64,000 bases of DNA from Gonocerus acuteangulatus (taxonomy: Eukaryota > Arthropoda > Insecta > Hemiptera > Coreidae). The notes beneath the pieces are model-generated. The model had not been told where the DNA came from and searched no databases. It saw only the letters and a list, made by a program, of their open reading frames with translations. This document shows, piece by piece, positions 34,314-47,900 of this stretch; the first letter of the stretch is position 1, and each line of letters begins with the position of its first letter. The translations under genes and the position numbers were made by a program. The stretch covers positions 15,908,538-15,972,537 of the forward strand of contig OX328123.1 of the NCBI GenBank assembly GCA_946811695.1, in the 5' to 3' direction.

Positions 34314-35089
34314 ATTTACAGAATATTACAACCTACAATACAACTGTATTTTGCAATTTGATATTAGTTACTTGTCCACGCCTTTAGGTGTCCCCAGTTG
34401 TCAGCCGAATACCTTCCTAGTTTTGGAATGACCTGGAGTTAACCTTACGCCATCCAAACACACCCTGCGACTAGCAGGGAGGATTGGAGGCGAGTGAACA
34501 AATAAAGATATATAAAAAAAAAAACAGATTGTGGCTAGAAAATATTCAAATTTTGATAACTTATTTAAATGTTTTAATTTGAGCATTCATAAAATATCAA
34601 CGACTTTTTACCCAATTGAAAAATAAAGACGGCATCATCTTGAAATTTAATACAACGTGTACCATAAGGGGAATAAAAGCTGAACTATAAGAAATTGAGA
34701 AATTTTAAAAAGAAACGAAAAATAAATGGCGATCGACAGAAACCGTTAACTTATCTCACACCTTAAAAATTTTAGATTCCCTTAAGAATTGAAAATTACT
34801 AAAATCAATACTAGCGAACAAGGCCAAGAATAATACAACTTTGAAGACGCTTTAACTCTCACCTATACACATAAAATATGCATATATATCTTGGTAATAA
34901 GACACTCACATCTTTCTGCTAGCCATTAAGGCGTGGTTAGCGCGGGACTGTCATTATTGATATCAAGAGCTCAGGGAAAGGCTATGTGCATGTGATTATT
35001 GGGAGTTTCTCAGAAAACCGAATAAATTAATAATATAGTAATATAGTTTACTGAAAAATATGTTCAGTTTGGATTCACTATGGCTAGGT
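34311..35089. other. Intergenic stretch without recognised content
   Basis: Nothing recognised. Confidence 0.35.
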
Positions 35090-35100
35090 AAATAGTCAAA

Positions 35101-35319
35101 AGGAGGCCAGGTGGCCGTGAGTGTTAAGACGTGAGCGCTTAACACTCCGAGCAGAGGGTCATGGGTTCGATTCCCACTAGGGCTGACGCCTTTTCTTGTG
35201 AAACAAGAAAAGGCGTCAGCCCTATCCTGGCTAGAAAAGGGTAGTAACCTTTAGATAACCTGTCCTAAAAATCTGAGTTAATTATAATGGACGTTAAAAT
35301 TAAAAAAAATATATAAAAT
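35101..35319 (+). mobile_element. tRNA(Ser/Leu)-type SINE, family S2, full length
   Basis: Head GGTGGCCGTGAGTGTTAAG, B-box GGTTCGATTCC, a self-complementary middle (GACGCCTTTTCTTG / CAAGAAAAGGCGTC), then AAAGGGTAGTAACCTTTAG and GGACGTTAAAATTAAAA. An 11-base target duplication AAATAGTCAAA flanks it (35090-35100 and 35320-35330). Confidence 0.92.
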
Positions 35320-35464
35320 AAATAGTCAAACGTAAAATTCAAAACGTTATCAGAGAGGGGTTAAACCAAAATTTGGATTCATTTTATTCATAACGGAGAA
35401 GAAATGGACTTGAATGCACTTATGGTTTGCTTAAAAGTATGCTTCTTTTTTCTTTTTTTTTTTT

Positions 35465-35850
35465 TTGCTGTTCGCGATACGCGCAAGTAGTTTTGCTTTT
35501 TTTCAACGAAACTTTTTATATAGCATTCGCCCCAGTAAACAATTGAACGAGATCCTTAACTTTCAAAATCGGTCCATCTGGAGGAAGGGTTATATTGTAA
35601 CGAAACTCGGTAAATTTCGTGGGTACCTAAAGAGAAAAACGTCTTGTAAAAATAAATTGAATCAGTCCATTTAAAAGGGCGATTTTTTCCGGATTTAAAT
35701 CTCTAAATTGCTCAGTCCGGTTGTAATTTTTATTGCTTTGTAACGAAACTCTGTATACGTCGTGGGTATCTAAATACAAAGATATGTTTTAAAAATTAAC
35801 TAAATTAGTTCATTAGAAGTTTTTTTTTTACTCTGTATTATGTTAAAATT
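35465..35850 (+). repeat. Diverged copy of the repeat units seen at 5.8-6.6 kb
   Basis: Contains three units of the pattern CAACGAAACT..TATA..AAATCGGTCCATCTGGAGG, as in the element at 5683-6890, but without the (TA)n tract. Confidence 0.5.
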
Positions 35851-36064
35851 GAATTATGCCGCTAAACCGTTTATTAATTTATTGAATATACAGAAACATT
35901 CAAGAAGAAAAGCTTTTCAGTGGATCCTAAAGCCCGAAATAGATCAAGTTAATAATTGAAATTTTGTAAAGAATATTTTAATTGATTTGGGATCCGTAAT
36001 TATTAATATATTACATAATAAATTATTGATATTTGTATAAAAACCAATGAAAACATAGTTGCAG

Positions 36065-38167
36065 GGATCCAGCTGAAGAGGTTCAGCTGTTACTTCTCAG
36101 CTCAGGGATTTTAAAAAGACCAGGAAAGCAGAGTTATTTCTACACAGCGATGGCTGCTTTCACATACTTAAACCTGGTTGCCGATACTTTGATATCAATA
36201 TATTTAATCGAAGATCACTCATTTGACGATAAAATTGAAACAATCCAATGCGCCATTTCCTTGGTACACCTCGTAGGAAAGATATTTAACTTAAAATTTC
36301 GAAGCAAGACATTTTGGAAATTTGTCGACGACACGCGAGCGATTTGGAAAGAAATGGCTCAGCAAGATGGCAGCAAAGAAATTTTTGAAGAACTTAGGTA
36401 AGTACAGAAGCATCGATAGGATAATAGACTTTTATTTTTATTAAATCATTTAATAGTAAAGAAAAATATTACGAAACTCTTATTATATCGTGAAATAAAT
36501 GAGAGGAATGTGTAAACGATGGAAATCGGAACATTAGAAATACGAACTGACATAAATATTTAAATAAAATGATCATTTTGGCCTTCAATATCACCTAAAT
36601 GTGGCGGATGGTCATTAAATAACATGTTTACCGGCCCCTGGTTTTTATTTTTACCATGCTTTCTCATTCTATTTTCTGACGTCAATCCGATGACTGACGA
36701 CACATTTTGTATATATATATTCTATTCTACGTATTTCTGACTAATTAAGTATATTCCAATTTTTGGACATATGTGGCATAGGTCATAAAAAATAGTACTA
36801 CTTTAGTAACACTTTGTTCTATAACTGCCCTACATGTTTCGTAGCCTCCATGCCACCTCCTCTGGGGCCATTTAATCCCAGAATGTGTTGTCCACTTGCC
36901 ATCCATATTAACAGTCAATGTGGGTGGACCACAAATAGAGATTTAATGGCCCCTGAGGAAGTGGCATGGAGGCCACGCATCTTACAGGGCAGTCATAGGC
37001 CGATGGCCTAGGTGTCGAAGCGCCGTAAAAAAAAAATAATAAGACTAGTTTATTCATGCATAATTTTCTTCTTCTTTTTTTTTTTTTTTTTTTTTTTAGT
37101 GTTCAACTGAGAAAAGTAGTGGTGGTAGTATTGGTCGTCTCGCTGCTCCCTGTTCCTATATCTGTGTTCCTGTCACTAGTTAGGAACCTTGGAATGGATT
37201 CTGATAAGTGGGAACCCATCTACAAAAACTGGGACCCGATAAGGGACACTCTTGGTGAAGACTGGTACTGGACAAGGAGTGTGTATCAAGTCATTATAAT
37301 GACCTACGCCCTATTCCTATTCGTGGCAGTGTACTGTGCTATCATCGTACCGTGTCTGGTTTCTCATGGACTCATGACGGCACTCATTGGGATGCTGGAA
37401 GCGGAAAATGTAAACGTTCGAGCGTGCGTGAAGCTTCATCAGCAAATTATCAAGTAACTATGAAAATATAATGCAAACAGATGATGTATTATTTGGCAAA
37501 TTTATTTATAGATTGTGATAGTTGTATATGTTAAAATCTAGATGTTAACTATAAATATTTTGGTAATCTTGTCCAACATAATGAATATTTTATTCTTAAC
37601 TAGCTGTTACTCAGTGTGCCATGCTACACCTAATTTCTGTCTATGACTCTCTCCGTATCAAGATCTAGTGGATACCTAGTTGTCTATACCCAGTTACGAA
37701 AATCGGTCAAACGATGTGAATTTGTTTTAGTTCATAATGATACCCGGCAGAGGCCAGCACAACATCACTTCATCTAACAGCCGACAGAGGCCAGTAGTTG
37801 TCGATTCAAAATGGCCTTCACAATCTGAATGGTTCAGTGTAGCCAATTTTTCTTGAACAAAACTTTTGACTTTTTGAACAAATTTTGAAATTTGACCATT
37901 TTGACCTAGCCTAGGAGATTTCTCGTATCAAGACCTACCTGTGTGCCAAGTTTGGTCAAAATCGGCCAAACGGTGTATATTTGTGTAAGGAACAAACAAA
38001 TAAACAGAAAAACAGACAGACACGTGAATTTTAGCGCGGTTCCTCCCTCCCTTCATAGGGAGGAACCCCGCTTATAAGGTTGATCTCATGAAACAATCCG
38101 GAAGTGCCGACTAGAAAATTTCGCGTTTCAGAACCCCTAGAGACCGAAAATAACGGTAGTTCAAATT

Positions 38168-38210
<43 letters not shown>

Positions 38211-39311
38211 TTGTCTGTTCGCGGATTTCTGGCGTCCCTAATGGCCCGATTTTGATGAAATTTGGTACAAAAATCCATCGTCCAATTTGAAAGGTCAAGT
38301 TCGTTAACCAGCAAAATCCGCCCACTGGAAGATGGCGTTTGCGGCGAAATTCGCGCAAAAAAATGGTAACGCTTACGTTTTTGAGTTCATATGCTTGTAA
38401 GTACTCGTTCTATAGGCTTCTTGGGCTAGTAAAACGAATGAAACCATTTTTAAGGCGATAGCTTTAACCGTTTCTGAGAAAATCGGAAAAAGGTGATAAA
38501 TCAAGTTTTTGGTTTGGTTACTTAGAATCATGGGATTCAGTTGAAACATTTTCTGCATGTTTCAATTTCATTAAAACTAACATGATAAACTTTTGGTTAC
38601 GTTTGGAGTTAAGGAAGGGTTAGAATAAAATATTTTATGAACAGACATGAAAAGTTTTGGGAACTTCGTATAATTTCATTATCTCGAACACGGTTGGGAA
38701 ATCGTGATAAGTGGATAGAAATTATTTGAAAGCTTTATAAATTCTCTACAAAAAATATTCTGAAACAATTTTTGATTAGGTGATGTTAATCGGAGAAATA
38801 GTGCTTATACTTTGAACTAATTGATTTCGTTTATTCGAACGGTTCTTTTTGTCTGTTTTTATTCCTTGTTATTTTTTAATTGCTTTTAGTTGGATAATGT
38901 ATTTGACAATAAAAAAGATTAGGCAAAATAAGAAAAACAATTCATTGTTAGAAATATAGCTTGCCATGAGAAAGAGATTCGATGACGTCTTTTGAATATT
39001 TTCAATTGCCTTCATGCTGTTATTTTTTTTATTTTATTTTTTAATTGATTTTATTTGTAGAATTATTACTATAGTAAACGAACACAGGAATATGTGAAAA
39101 ATTTGGATATTTTCCAATTCATTGAAACGTATGAAATGAAGTATCGATAGAAGAGGATTCTAGGGTCTGGCGGACCCGACCAGGTAAAGTCATAAAGCCC
39201 TTTGAACAAAGGCCGAGGAAAATATTATCTGTTTCTATTCTAAGCTTTTCAAATGACAATAGGGATATGAACGGAACCGCGCTAAGATGATGTAATTCCT
39301 GCGAGTCGGAC

Positions 39312-39376
<65 letters not shown>

Positions 39377-42300
39377 TAAAGCTATTAAGTATTCCGCGTG
39401 AATTAGGGCAGAAGAACTTAATGACCCGGGTTGAGAAGAAAAGAAAAATCTTTTATAATACATAATAATTTGTTTTCAAACTTGTTTGACAGTTAGGGAC
39501 ACCATTATAATGAAATTGGGAAAAGCCATTATCGAACCCATGAGTGGAAACTATTTTTTAGAGGTCTATGTTCGCAAAAAAAAAAACGGTATTTTCAGCG
39601 AAACGTTTAGTTTTATGATAAAAATATTTCAGACAACAATTGTAGAACATGAAATTTTGCACAAAATTTGTCCTCACACTTTTTTAGCGCGGTTCCTCCC
39701 TCCCCCATAGGGAGGAACCCCGCTTATAGGGTTGATACAATGAAACTGTTGGGTTATGTAAGCTTGTGCATGATTGTTTACATCAGAAGGTCCCAACAAG
39801 AATATTATTGCATGTTCAGAAATTAAATTAACTAATAACACAGTAAACAAAAGAAACTGGAAATAAACATGTAGAACGTCAACAGTATATAATTAAATGT
39901 AAAATAAAAATAACATATTTACATAAATTGCCTAGAGCAGAAACGAAAATAGAAATATTAAATAGTCCAAAAATTGAGTAGATTACTTGTAGTTTTATGA
40001 GCTGGTTATGGTTTCCTGGAGGCTGCTGTGTTTGCTGAGGGTAGCTACCGCGAACAGTCCAGAGCAGTTTAAATTGTCTCTTTTTATAGATGCACTCAGA
40101 AGAGAAGAAGAAACAAGACTGAGGTTATAGTACTCTGTGTGAAATAGTTTAATTAGAACAGCTGGTTGCTAGATACTGCTCACTTAGGCAAGTCCCTAGC
40201 AACCATGCTTTCTGTCAGTCTCTTGCTGCTACAGTACTCCCCCCCTAGTGACGGAGTCACTTTTCGCAAAATGACACTCTCTTCACTAGGCGACCGGACC
40301 TGGTCCTGTATGTATCAGGAGGAACAGAGGGTGTCTTCTTTTGTACCGTTGCTTGCTTGTTGACTAAGGGGTTCCGAGGGGAAAGCTGGATTTTTAGTGG
40401 GCCTGGTGGTTCCTGAGACGGTTTGGATGAAATGATGGCGTTCTCTGTGTCCTCTTCTATCAGGTATGCCGGCTTTACCCTATCGATGGAGACAGTCATC
40501 GGTTTGTCACCTATTAGTACTGTGAAAATCTTCTCATCCTTGTTCAAAACCTTGTGTGGCCCAGAATAAGGTGGGACGAGAGGTTTTCGAACTGCGTCCT
40601 CGCGGAGGAAGATGTGGGTGCAAGTGGATAAGTCCTTGTGCCGAAACGTCTTCCTTACTGGTGATCGTGGTTCTGCCGGCTTGAGACGTGATAGGTCATC
40701 TTTTAAAGCTTGAAGAGCAACGCAGGGTTCAGGAGATTCCGTTTCACCAAGAAAATCTCCAGGCAGGCGAAGTGGTTGGCCATACACTGCCTCTGCAACG
40801 CTGGCTCCCATGTCCTCGCGGAACGAAGATCGCAGGCCTAGGAGAACGGTGGGGAGTACATGAGTCCACCGAGTTGAAGAAAAGTGTGCCATTAGTGCAG
40901 CTTTCAGAGAGCGATGCCACCTCTCGACACAACCATTGCTCTGCGGATGATACGCTGTGGTCCGCTGCTTGCAGATCCCCATCCGTGCACTCAATCGCTG
41001 AAACAACTCTGCTTCAAATTGTCTTCCTTGGTCAGTGGTCAGACGCTGGGGAACTCCGAATCGCGAGATCCACGTGGAATAGAAGTGTTGTGCGATGGTA
41101 GAAGCGGATATGTCGGGAATAGGCACGGCTTCCGGCCAACGTGTCGTTCGGTCCACCATGGTAAGGAGATACCTCATCCCTTCCGATGGCAGCAATGGTC
41201 CGACGATATCCAAGTGTACGTGGTGGAAGCGATCTGCCGGCTTGAATGTTCCAAGGGGCGTCGTCGTATGGCGATGAATCTTGGCCCTTTGGCATGGAAC
41301 ACAGGTCTTTGCCCAATTGCCAACGTCAGAATTCATCTCAGGCCAGAAATAACGTTGGGATATGAGCTTCCTCGTCGCTTTTACTCCAGGATGGCTCAGG
41401 ACGAGAAGTCGTTCAAAAGTCGAGCGTCGGAACTCTGGAGGGACGTAAGGTCTTGCGTTTGACGTCGATGTCTCACAGAGGAGCTTGGACTCTGTTCCTG
41501 GCATGGCCATCAACTTAAGCTGTAGAGAATGGTTCTTCCTCAAATCCTGGACGCTTGTGTCCTTCTTTTGTGCCGCAGCGAGAGCTCCCAGATCGTTCGG
41601 AAGGTCCACTTCTTCAATGCGGGAGAGAGCATCGGCTACGACGTTATCGCTGCCTGGCCGGTAACGGATGTCTGTTGAGAATTGGCTAATGAAACCGAGA
41701 TGGCGGATGCGACGGGGAGATGCGGTGTCGGATCTCTGGGCAAAAGCATGCGTGAGTGGCTTATGATCTGTGACAATGAAGAAATTTAGGCCTTCGATGA
41801 GAGATCTAAAGTGCTTCACTGCTTCGTATATCGCAAGGAGTTCCCTGTCATAAGTGGCGTAGTTCTTCTGTGCCGTGGATAAGGCCTTTGAGAAAAATCC
41901 TAAAGGACGCCAAACTCCATCCTTCTGTTGCTGTAGGGCTGCACCGATGCCATGATCAGAGGCGTCGCAGACTAGGGAAAGCTCGCCGGAAGTTGCAGGA
42001 TGTGCAAGCTTCACCGCATCTGACAGGCTACGCTTGCTTTTCTCGAAGGCTTCCGTTGTCGCATGGGTCCACACAATCGGCGTTTTGTCTCGCTTCTTGG
42101 CATTGTGAAGAAGCTGGTTAAGAGGAGCTTGAGTATGGGCTGCGTGAGGGAGGCACTTCCTATAGAAGTTAAGCATACCCAAGAAACGCCTTAATTCACA
42201 GATAGTCGCTGGCCGTGGGAAATCCTGGATCGTCTGCACCTTGGAGGGAAGAGGTTGAATTCCGCTTGCGTCAACCTTGAATCCGAGGAAGTCCACTTCC

Positions 42301-44860
42301 TGCTGGCCAAAAACGCACTTGGCCACATTGAGGGACAAACCGAAGTCGTTAATCCGCTTGAAGACTTCACGGAGATGTTTTTCATGGTCTTGCGGTGTTT
42401 CCGATGCGATGAGGAAGTCATCCAAGAAGAGGAAAACGTAGGTCAGATCCCGCAGCATGTTATCGACGAATCTCTGGCATGTCTGAGCCGCGTTCTTAAG
42501 GCCAAAGGGCATCCGGAGGTATTCGTACAAGCCAAAGGGTGTGATGATCGCTGTCTTTTCTACGTCTTGGTCGGCTATCGGGATGTGGTGATACGCGCGG
42601 GTTATGTCCAGGGTGGTAAAGATGGTCTTACCATCGAGCTGAGTGGTAAAGTCCATCAGATTCGGCACTGCATACCTGTCTGGGACAGTCAGCTCGTTCA
42701 GACGGCGATAGTCTCCGCAGACCCTAAGACTCCCATCCTTCTTAGTAACTACATGAAGGGGACTGGACCAGCTGCTCTTTGAGGGTCGGCAAATACCCTC
42801 GTCGATCATTCGTTGAAACTCCTCCTTGACAGCGGTGTATTTTTCCGGCGGTAATCTCCTAGCCTTACTATTTACCGGGTGTCCCCTCGTCTCGATATGG
42901 TGCTCAACGACTTGCCTTGAAGGTCCACGAAGAGGTGAGGGACGGGTAATATCTGGAAAATCCCGTAGGATGTGTGCGTAAGGACATCCGCCGGGGATAG
43001 TCGAGATGGATGGCGAAGAAACGGAAGAGACTTTTCCAATTACCTTAAGACCAGTGTGCGGGTCGGTGATTTTCCTGCCGTTGATGTCAATGGAGAGCCG
43101 GTGGTGGAAAAGGAAGTCTGCTCCGAGAATGGGTCGACCAACATCCGCTATCACGAAAGTCCACGGAAAGCTGCGACGAAGTCCAATGTCCAGCCTTAAA
43201 GTCCTCTCGCCGTAGGTAGGGATGGTGGTATTATTTGCTGCGACTAAAGTGTATTCGGAGGCTTCGCGGTGGATCCGTGGGTTTCGCGGGATAATGGAGA
43301 TAGAGGCTCCGGTGTCCACTAAGAAGGTAAGACCGGACCTCTTATCAGTGATAAATAGGCGGCGTTGGGGTTGGGCTTCGACGATGGCCGCTTCATCCGT
43401 CGGCCCCTCTAAAAATCCTGCTCCTTTTGGTTCTTCCAGCTGCAGGGTTGACGGCAGTTGTGGGCTTTTTCACGATATTTGCTGTGAAAGAAGCATAGCC
43501 CGTTGTGAGGAGACTTGGAGCGTTCAGGTCGCTGCGAAACGCCGCGTTGATCCCTACTGGTTGACCTGCATTGTTTTCGGAGATCTGCTACTTCAACTCG
43601 AAGCTTCTTGAGTTCTTCCAGGATCGCGTCGTCGCTGATGCTGAAACTGGGTTCAGGGGTCTGGGAGGGTCGTTGAGAGTATAGAGCGCAGGCTTCAGGT
43701 CGCTCCACCTCCATGATTTTGTCGGCTGCGCTAGTAAGTGCATCGATGTCTTCCTGTTTGATGGCAGCCAGAATTTCCTGCACATGCGTGGGTAAATTCC
43801 GGAGCCACAGAGTCCTGACAATGTCTGCGCTGATCATGAAACCAGCAAGCTGCCGCATTTGACGGTAGAGCTGTGAAGGACGCTGACTCCCAAGCTGAGA
43901 GTCTTCTAAGAGCTTTTTGATGCGTCGAGATTCGGATTCACCGTAAATCGCTACCAGTCGCTCTCTCAGCAGCTCGTATGGGTCGTCGGAAGTGGTGGTA
44001 AGGAGATCGGCAACCTGCGTGAGTACGTCGAGCTCCAAGCTGGCTACAACTATCTGGAATTTAATTTTAGATGAAAGAACTCGAGACGTCGAAAAAACTG
44101 CATCGGCTTGCAAAAACCACAACGTTGGGTTGGTTTTATAAAAAGCGGGAAGGCGCGCTGCGGGTCCATTGAATGCCGAGATCTCGTAAGGTTGGCCAGC
44201 CTGTACAGCGGGAACCGGTGGGAGGTTATGTTGCTCATTATTCATCTCCTGGGAAATGTTCTGATTTTCTCTATCCATCACGTCGGGGTCACCACTTGTT
44301 GGGTTATGTAAGCTTGTGCATCATTGTTTACATCAGAAGGTCCCAACAAGAATATTATTGCATGTTCAGAAATTAAATTAACTAATAACACAGTAAACAA
44401 AAGAAACTGGAAATAAACATGTAGAACGTCAACAGTACATAATTAAATGTAAAATAAAAATAACATATTTACATAAATTGCCTAGAGCAGAAACGAAAAT
44501 AGAAATATTAAATAGTCCAAAAATTGAGTAGATTACTTGTAGTTTTATGAGCTGGTTATGGTTTCCTGGAGGCTGCTGTGTTTGCTGAGGGTAGCTACCG
44601 CGAACAGTCCAGAGCAGTTTAAATTGTCTCTTTTTATAGATGCACTCACAAGAGAAGAAGAAACAAGACTGAGGTTATAGTACTCTGTGTGAAATAGTTT
44701 AATTAGAACAGCTGGTTGCTAGATACTGCTCACTTAGACAAGTCCCTAGCAACCATGCTTTCTGTCAGTCTCTTGCTGCTACAAAACAATCCGGAAGTGC
44801 CGACTAGAAAATTTCGCGTTTCAGAACCCCTAGAGACCGAAAATAACGGTGGTTCAAATT

Positions 44861-44955
<95 letters not shown>

Positions 44956-47900
44956 CTGTTCGCTCATTTCTGGCTTCCCTGATGGTCCGATTTTGATGAA
45001 ATTTGGTACAAAAATCTGTCGTCCAATTTGAAAGGTCAAGTTCGTTAACCAGCAAAATCCGCCCACTGGAAGATGGCGTTTGGGGCGAAATTCGCGCAGA
45101 AAAAATCGTAACGCTTACGTTTTTGAGTTTATACGCTTGTAAGTACTCTTTTTATAGGCTTCTTGGGCTAGAAAAACGAATGAAACCATTTTCAAGGCGA
45201 TAGGTTTAACCGTTGTCGAGAAAATTGGAAAAATAGTTTTTGAATTCCGTTTTTGGTTTGGGTACTTAGAATCACGGGATTCAGTTGAAACATTATCTGC
45301 ATGTTCTAATTTCATTAAAACTAATATTTTGAAAGTTATGTTACGTTTGGAGTTAAGGAAGGGTTAGAATAAAATATTTTATGAACAGACATGAAAAGTT
45401 TTGGTAACTTTGTATACTTTCCTTAGTATCTCGAAAAAGGTTGAGAATCTTGGGGAACGGAAGATGACCATTAGAAAGCTCACTAAATGCTCTATAAAAA
45501 TGGTTCTAATGAAAGTTTTGATTAGGCGATGTCAATCGGAGAAATAAGTGCATAAAACTTTAAAGTAATTGATTTCGCTTATTCGAACTGTTCTTTTTTC
45601 TTTGATTTTGGTACTTAGAATTATGGGATTCAGTTGAAACATTTTCTGCATGTTCTAAATTCATTAAAACTAATATGTTGAAATTTTTGTTACGTTTGGA
45701 GTGTAGGAAGGGTTAGAATAAAATATTTTATTAACATACATAAAAAGTTTTGGTAACTTTGTATACTTTCCTTAATATCTGAAAAAGGTTGAGAATCTTG
45801 GGAAACGGAAGATGACCATTAGAAAGCTCACTAAATGCTCTACAAAAATGATTCTGGTGAATGTTTTGATTAGGCGATGTCAATCGGAGAAATAAGTGCT
45901 TAAAACATTAAAGTCATTGATTTTGCTTATTCGAAGTGTTCTTTTTGTCTGTTTTTTATTCCTTGTTATTTTTAAATTGCTTGTAGCCAGATAATGTATT
46001 TGACAATAAAACAGATTAAGTAAAATAAGAAGATCAATTTATTGTTAGAAATGTAGCGTTTAAAGAGAGAGATCCCAAGGCTTTCCAAATGCCTCTGAGC
46101 GGAGGCCTTTCTGCCCGACTTATGGTATAGCTGACCCATACAGGTATGATTGTAAATCAAGACCTTTCAAGACTGGTTTGTTTGAGATTTCATTTGGATA
46201 GCTGTTTCGCTATTGATCTAAACAAAGCAATAACTGTTTCTATTCTATGCCTTCATAAACACTAGAGATAAGAACGGAACCGCGCTAAGATGACGCAGTT
46301 CCTGCGAATCGGACTTTTTGTTTTTCATTAGATTAACTATTTCTGAGAAAAGGCGATTCCAAAATTTACTTTAGTTGTATTCTCCATAATAAGTATTTTT
46401 TTTTTTTTTATTTATTTATTTTACTTTAAGAGATGCACAGCAATGGTGATCTGCCCTAAAAGAATTTATATAAAATATAATAAATTATAAGCTAAGGATC
46501 AGTAACAAAATTAAAAATTAAAGGGTATGGAGAATGAAATGAAGAAAAGAATAATAATCTACTATATATTTGTCAAATACCACTCACTGACTGACTCACT
46601 GACTCACTCACTGACCTATCATCCCCCAGCCCAAACCGCTTGACAGAAAATTTTGAAATTTTGCATGGACACTCCCTATATAACGTAGACACTCACTAAG
46701 AAAGGATTTTTTTATATTCGAATTTTTAAGTATTTTTAGAGGGGTTTAAAGTTTTAGTTGGTTAGAGCAGGCAAGCCTAGACAGCAAGCGTTGCTAGGAC
46801 GATAACAGAATTTACCAGAAAAATTGATAGAAATACTTTTCAAAAAAAATTTTCTGTTTGGGTATTCAGAAACGAGGTATATGGAAAAAGATTGTATGAA
46901 TGGTGATACAAAGGTTTCGGATCTCAGTAGATTTTCTAAAATATCTCGAAAACGGTCGGGAACTCGTAGTAAGTGGAAGGCGGCTATTCGAAAGGTTACT
47001 AAATTCTCTACAATAAGATTCTGTAGTAATGTTCGGTAGGGCGATGTCAATCGAAGGGATAAGCGTGTATTTGTCTCTACCTAACGTTTTTTTTTATTTA
47101 TTTTTTTTTTTTTTTACTCTCCAACGGAAACAAGCACGGTTACTTCCACGTTGTGTTTCCTGGGTAACTTTAAAGTCCGTGCAATAATAAGCTGTAATCA
47201 AATTATGTAGTAGCATTAATTTTGATCATATCTTATTTAACTCAATATAAAAAATACTTATCGGCCGTGGTGAAGCACGGGTATTCAGCTAGTAAAAAAT
47301 TATAAAGAAATGTATAAGGAATTAATAAAATAAATAAATACAGAATTAAACTTATAATTTTAACGGTAATAATAAATAGTAACCATAATGATATTTGCGG
47401 AGTTGCTATCTGAGGTATATTATCCTGAAATAAGAAACTTTGACTTGGGAGTTATGTGTGGTATAATTATATTTTTAGAGAGTTATATATATTTTCGTTC
47501 TCTAATTATTAATTAGAGACAGAGTTGGGCAAACGTTAGCGCGCGCTAATACCTAATACCTTCCCGCTAATTTAGCGGTACTGATAAGAGCCTGCGCTAA
47601 CGATTAGCGCATAGCGACGGCAGTGCGCTAATCGCTAATTCATTTAAAATGTTTAAATATCTTTGTAGCTAACTAGGAGGAATAGTGAAGGTGGAATGAA
47701 AAAAGGATATTGAAGGTGGAATAAAAAAAGGATATTGAAGGTGGAATAAAAAAAGGATATTGAAGGTGGGATAAAAAAAGGATATTGAAGGTGGAATAAA
47801 AAAAGGAAGAATAGGAGGAATATTGGAAGAATAGGAGAATAGAAGGAAGAATAGGAGATATTCCTCCTAGTTAGCTACAAAGATATTTAAACATTTTAAA

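Larger units (their letters stand above)
39747..44783 (-). mobile_element. Ty3/gypsy LTR retrotransposon, complete
   Basis: Two 487-base LTRs, gag and pol on the minus strand, a primer-binding-type site TGGTGACCCCGACGTGA next to the 5' LTR (44279-44295), and a polypurine tract AGGGGGGAGTAC next to the 3' LTR. The target duplication is AAAC. The LTRs differ at only about four positions (GCATGATTG/GCATCATTG, CAGTATATA/CAGTACATA, CTCAGAAG/CTCACAAG, TTAGGCAA/TTAGACAA), so the insertion is recent. It sits in the 15 kb odorant-receptor intron, antisense to the gene. Confidence 0.95.
39684..46332 (-). mobile_element. Second Helitron-family copy, split by the gypsy element
   Basis: Matches the copy at 37600-39376 from the GCGGTTCCTCCCTCC palindrome onward, is interrupted exactly at 39747-44783 by the gypsy element and resumes at 44784. 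The stretch around 45,240-45,550 is repeated at 45,590-45,910, an internal tandem duplication. The minus-strand 5' end is probably the TC at 46,332; the 3' end could not be placed. Confidence 0.55.

Noticed and set aside
42255..42782. 175-residue plus-strand frame
   Set aside because: Antisense shadow of the gypsy reverse transcriptase.
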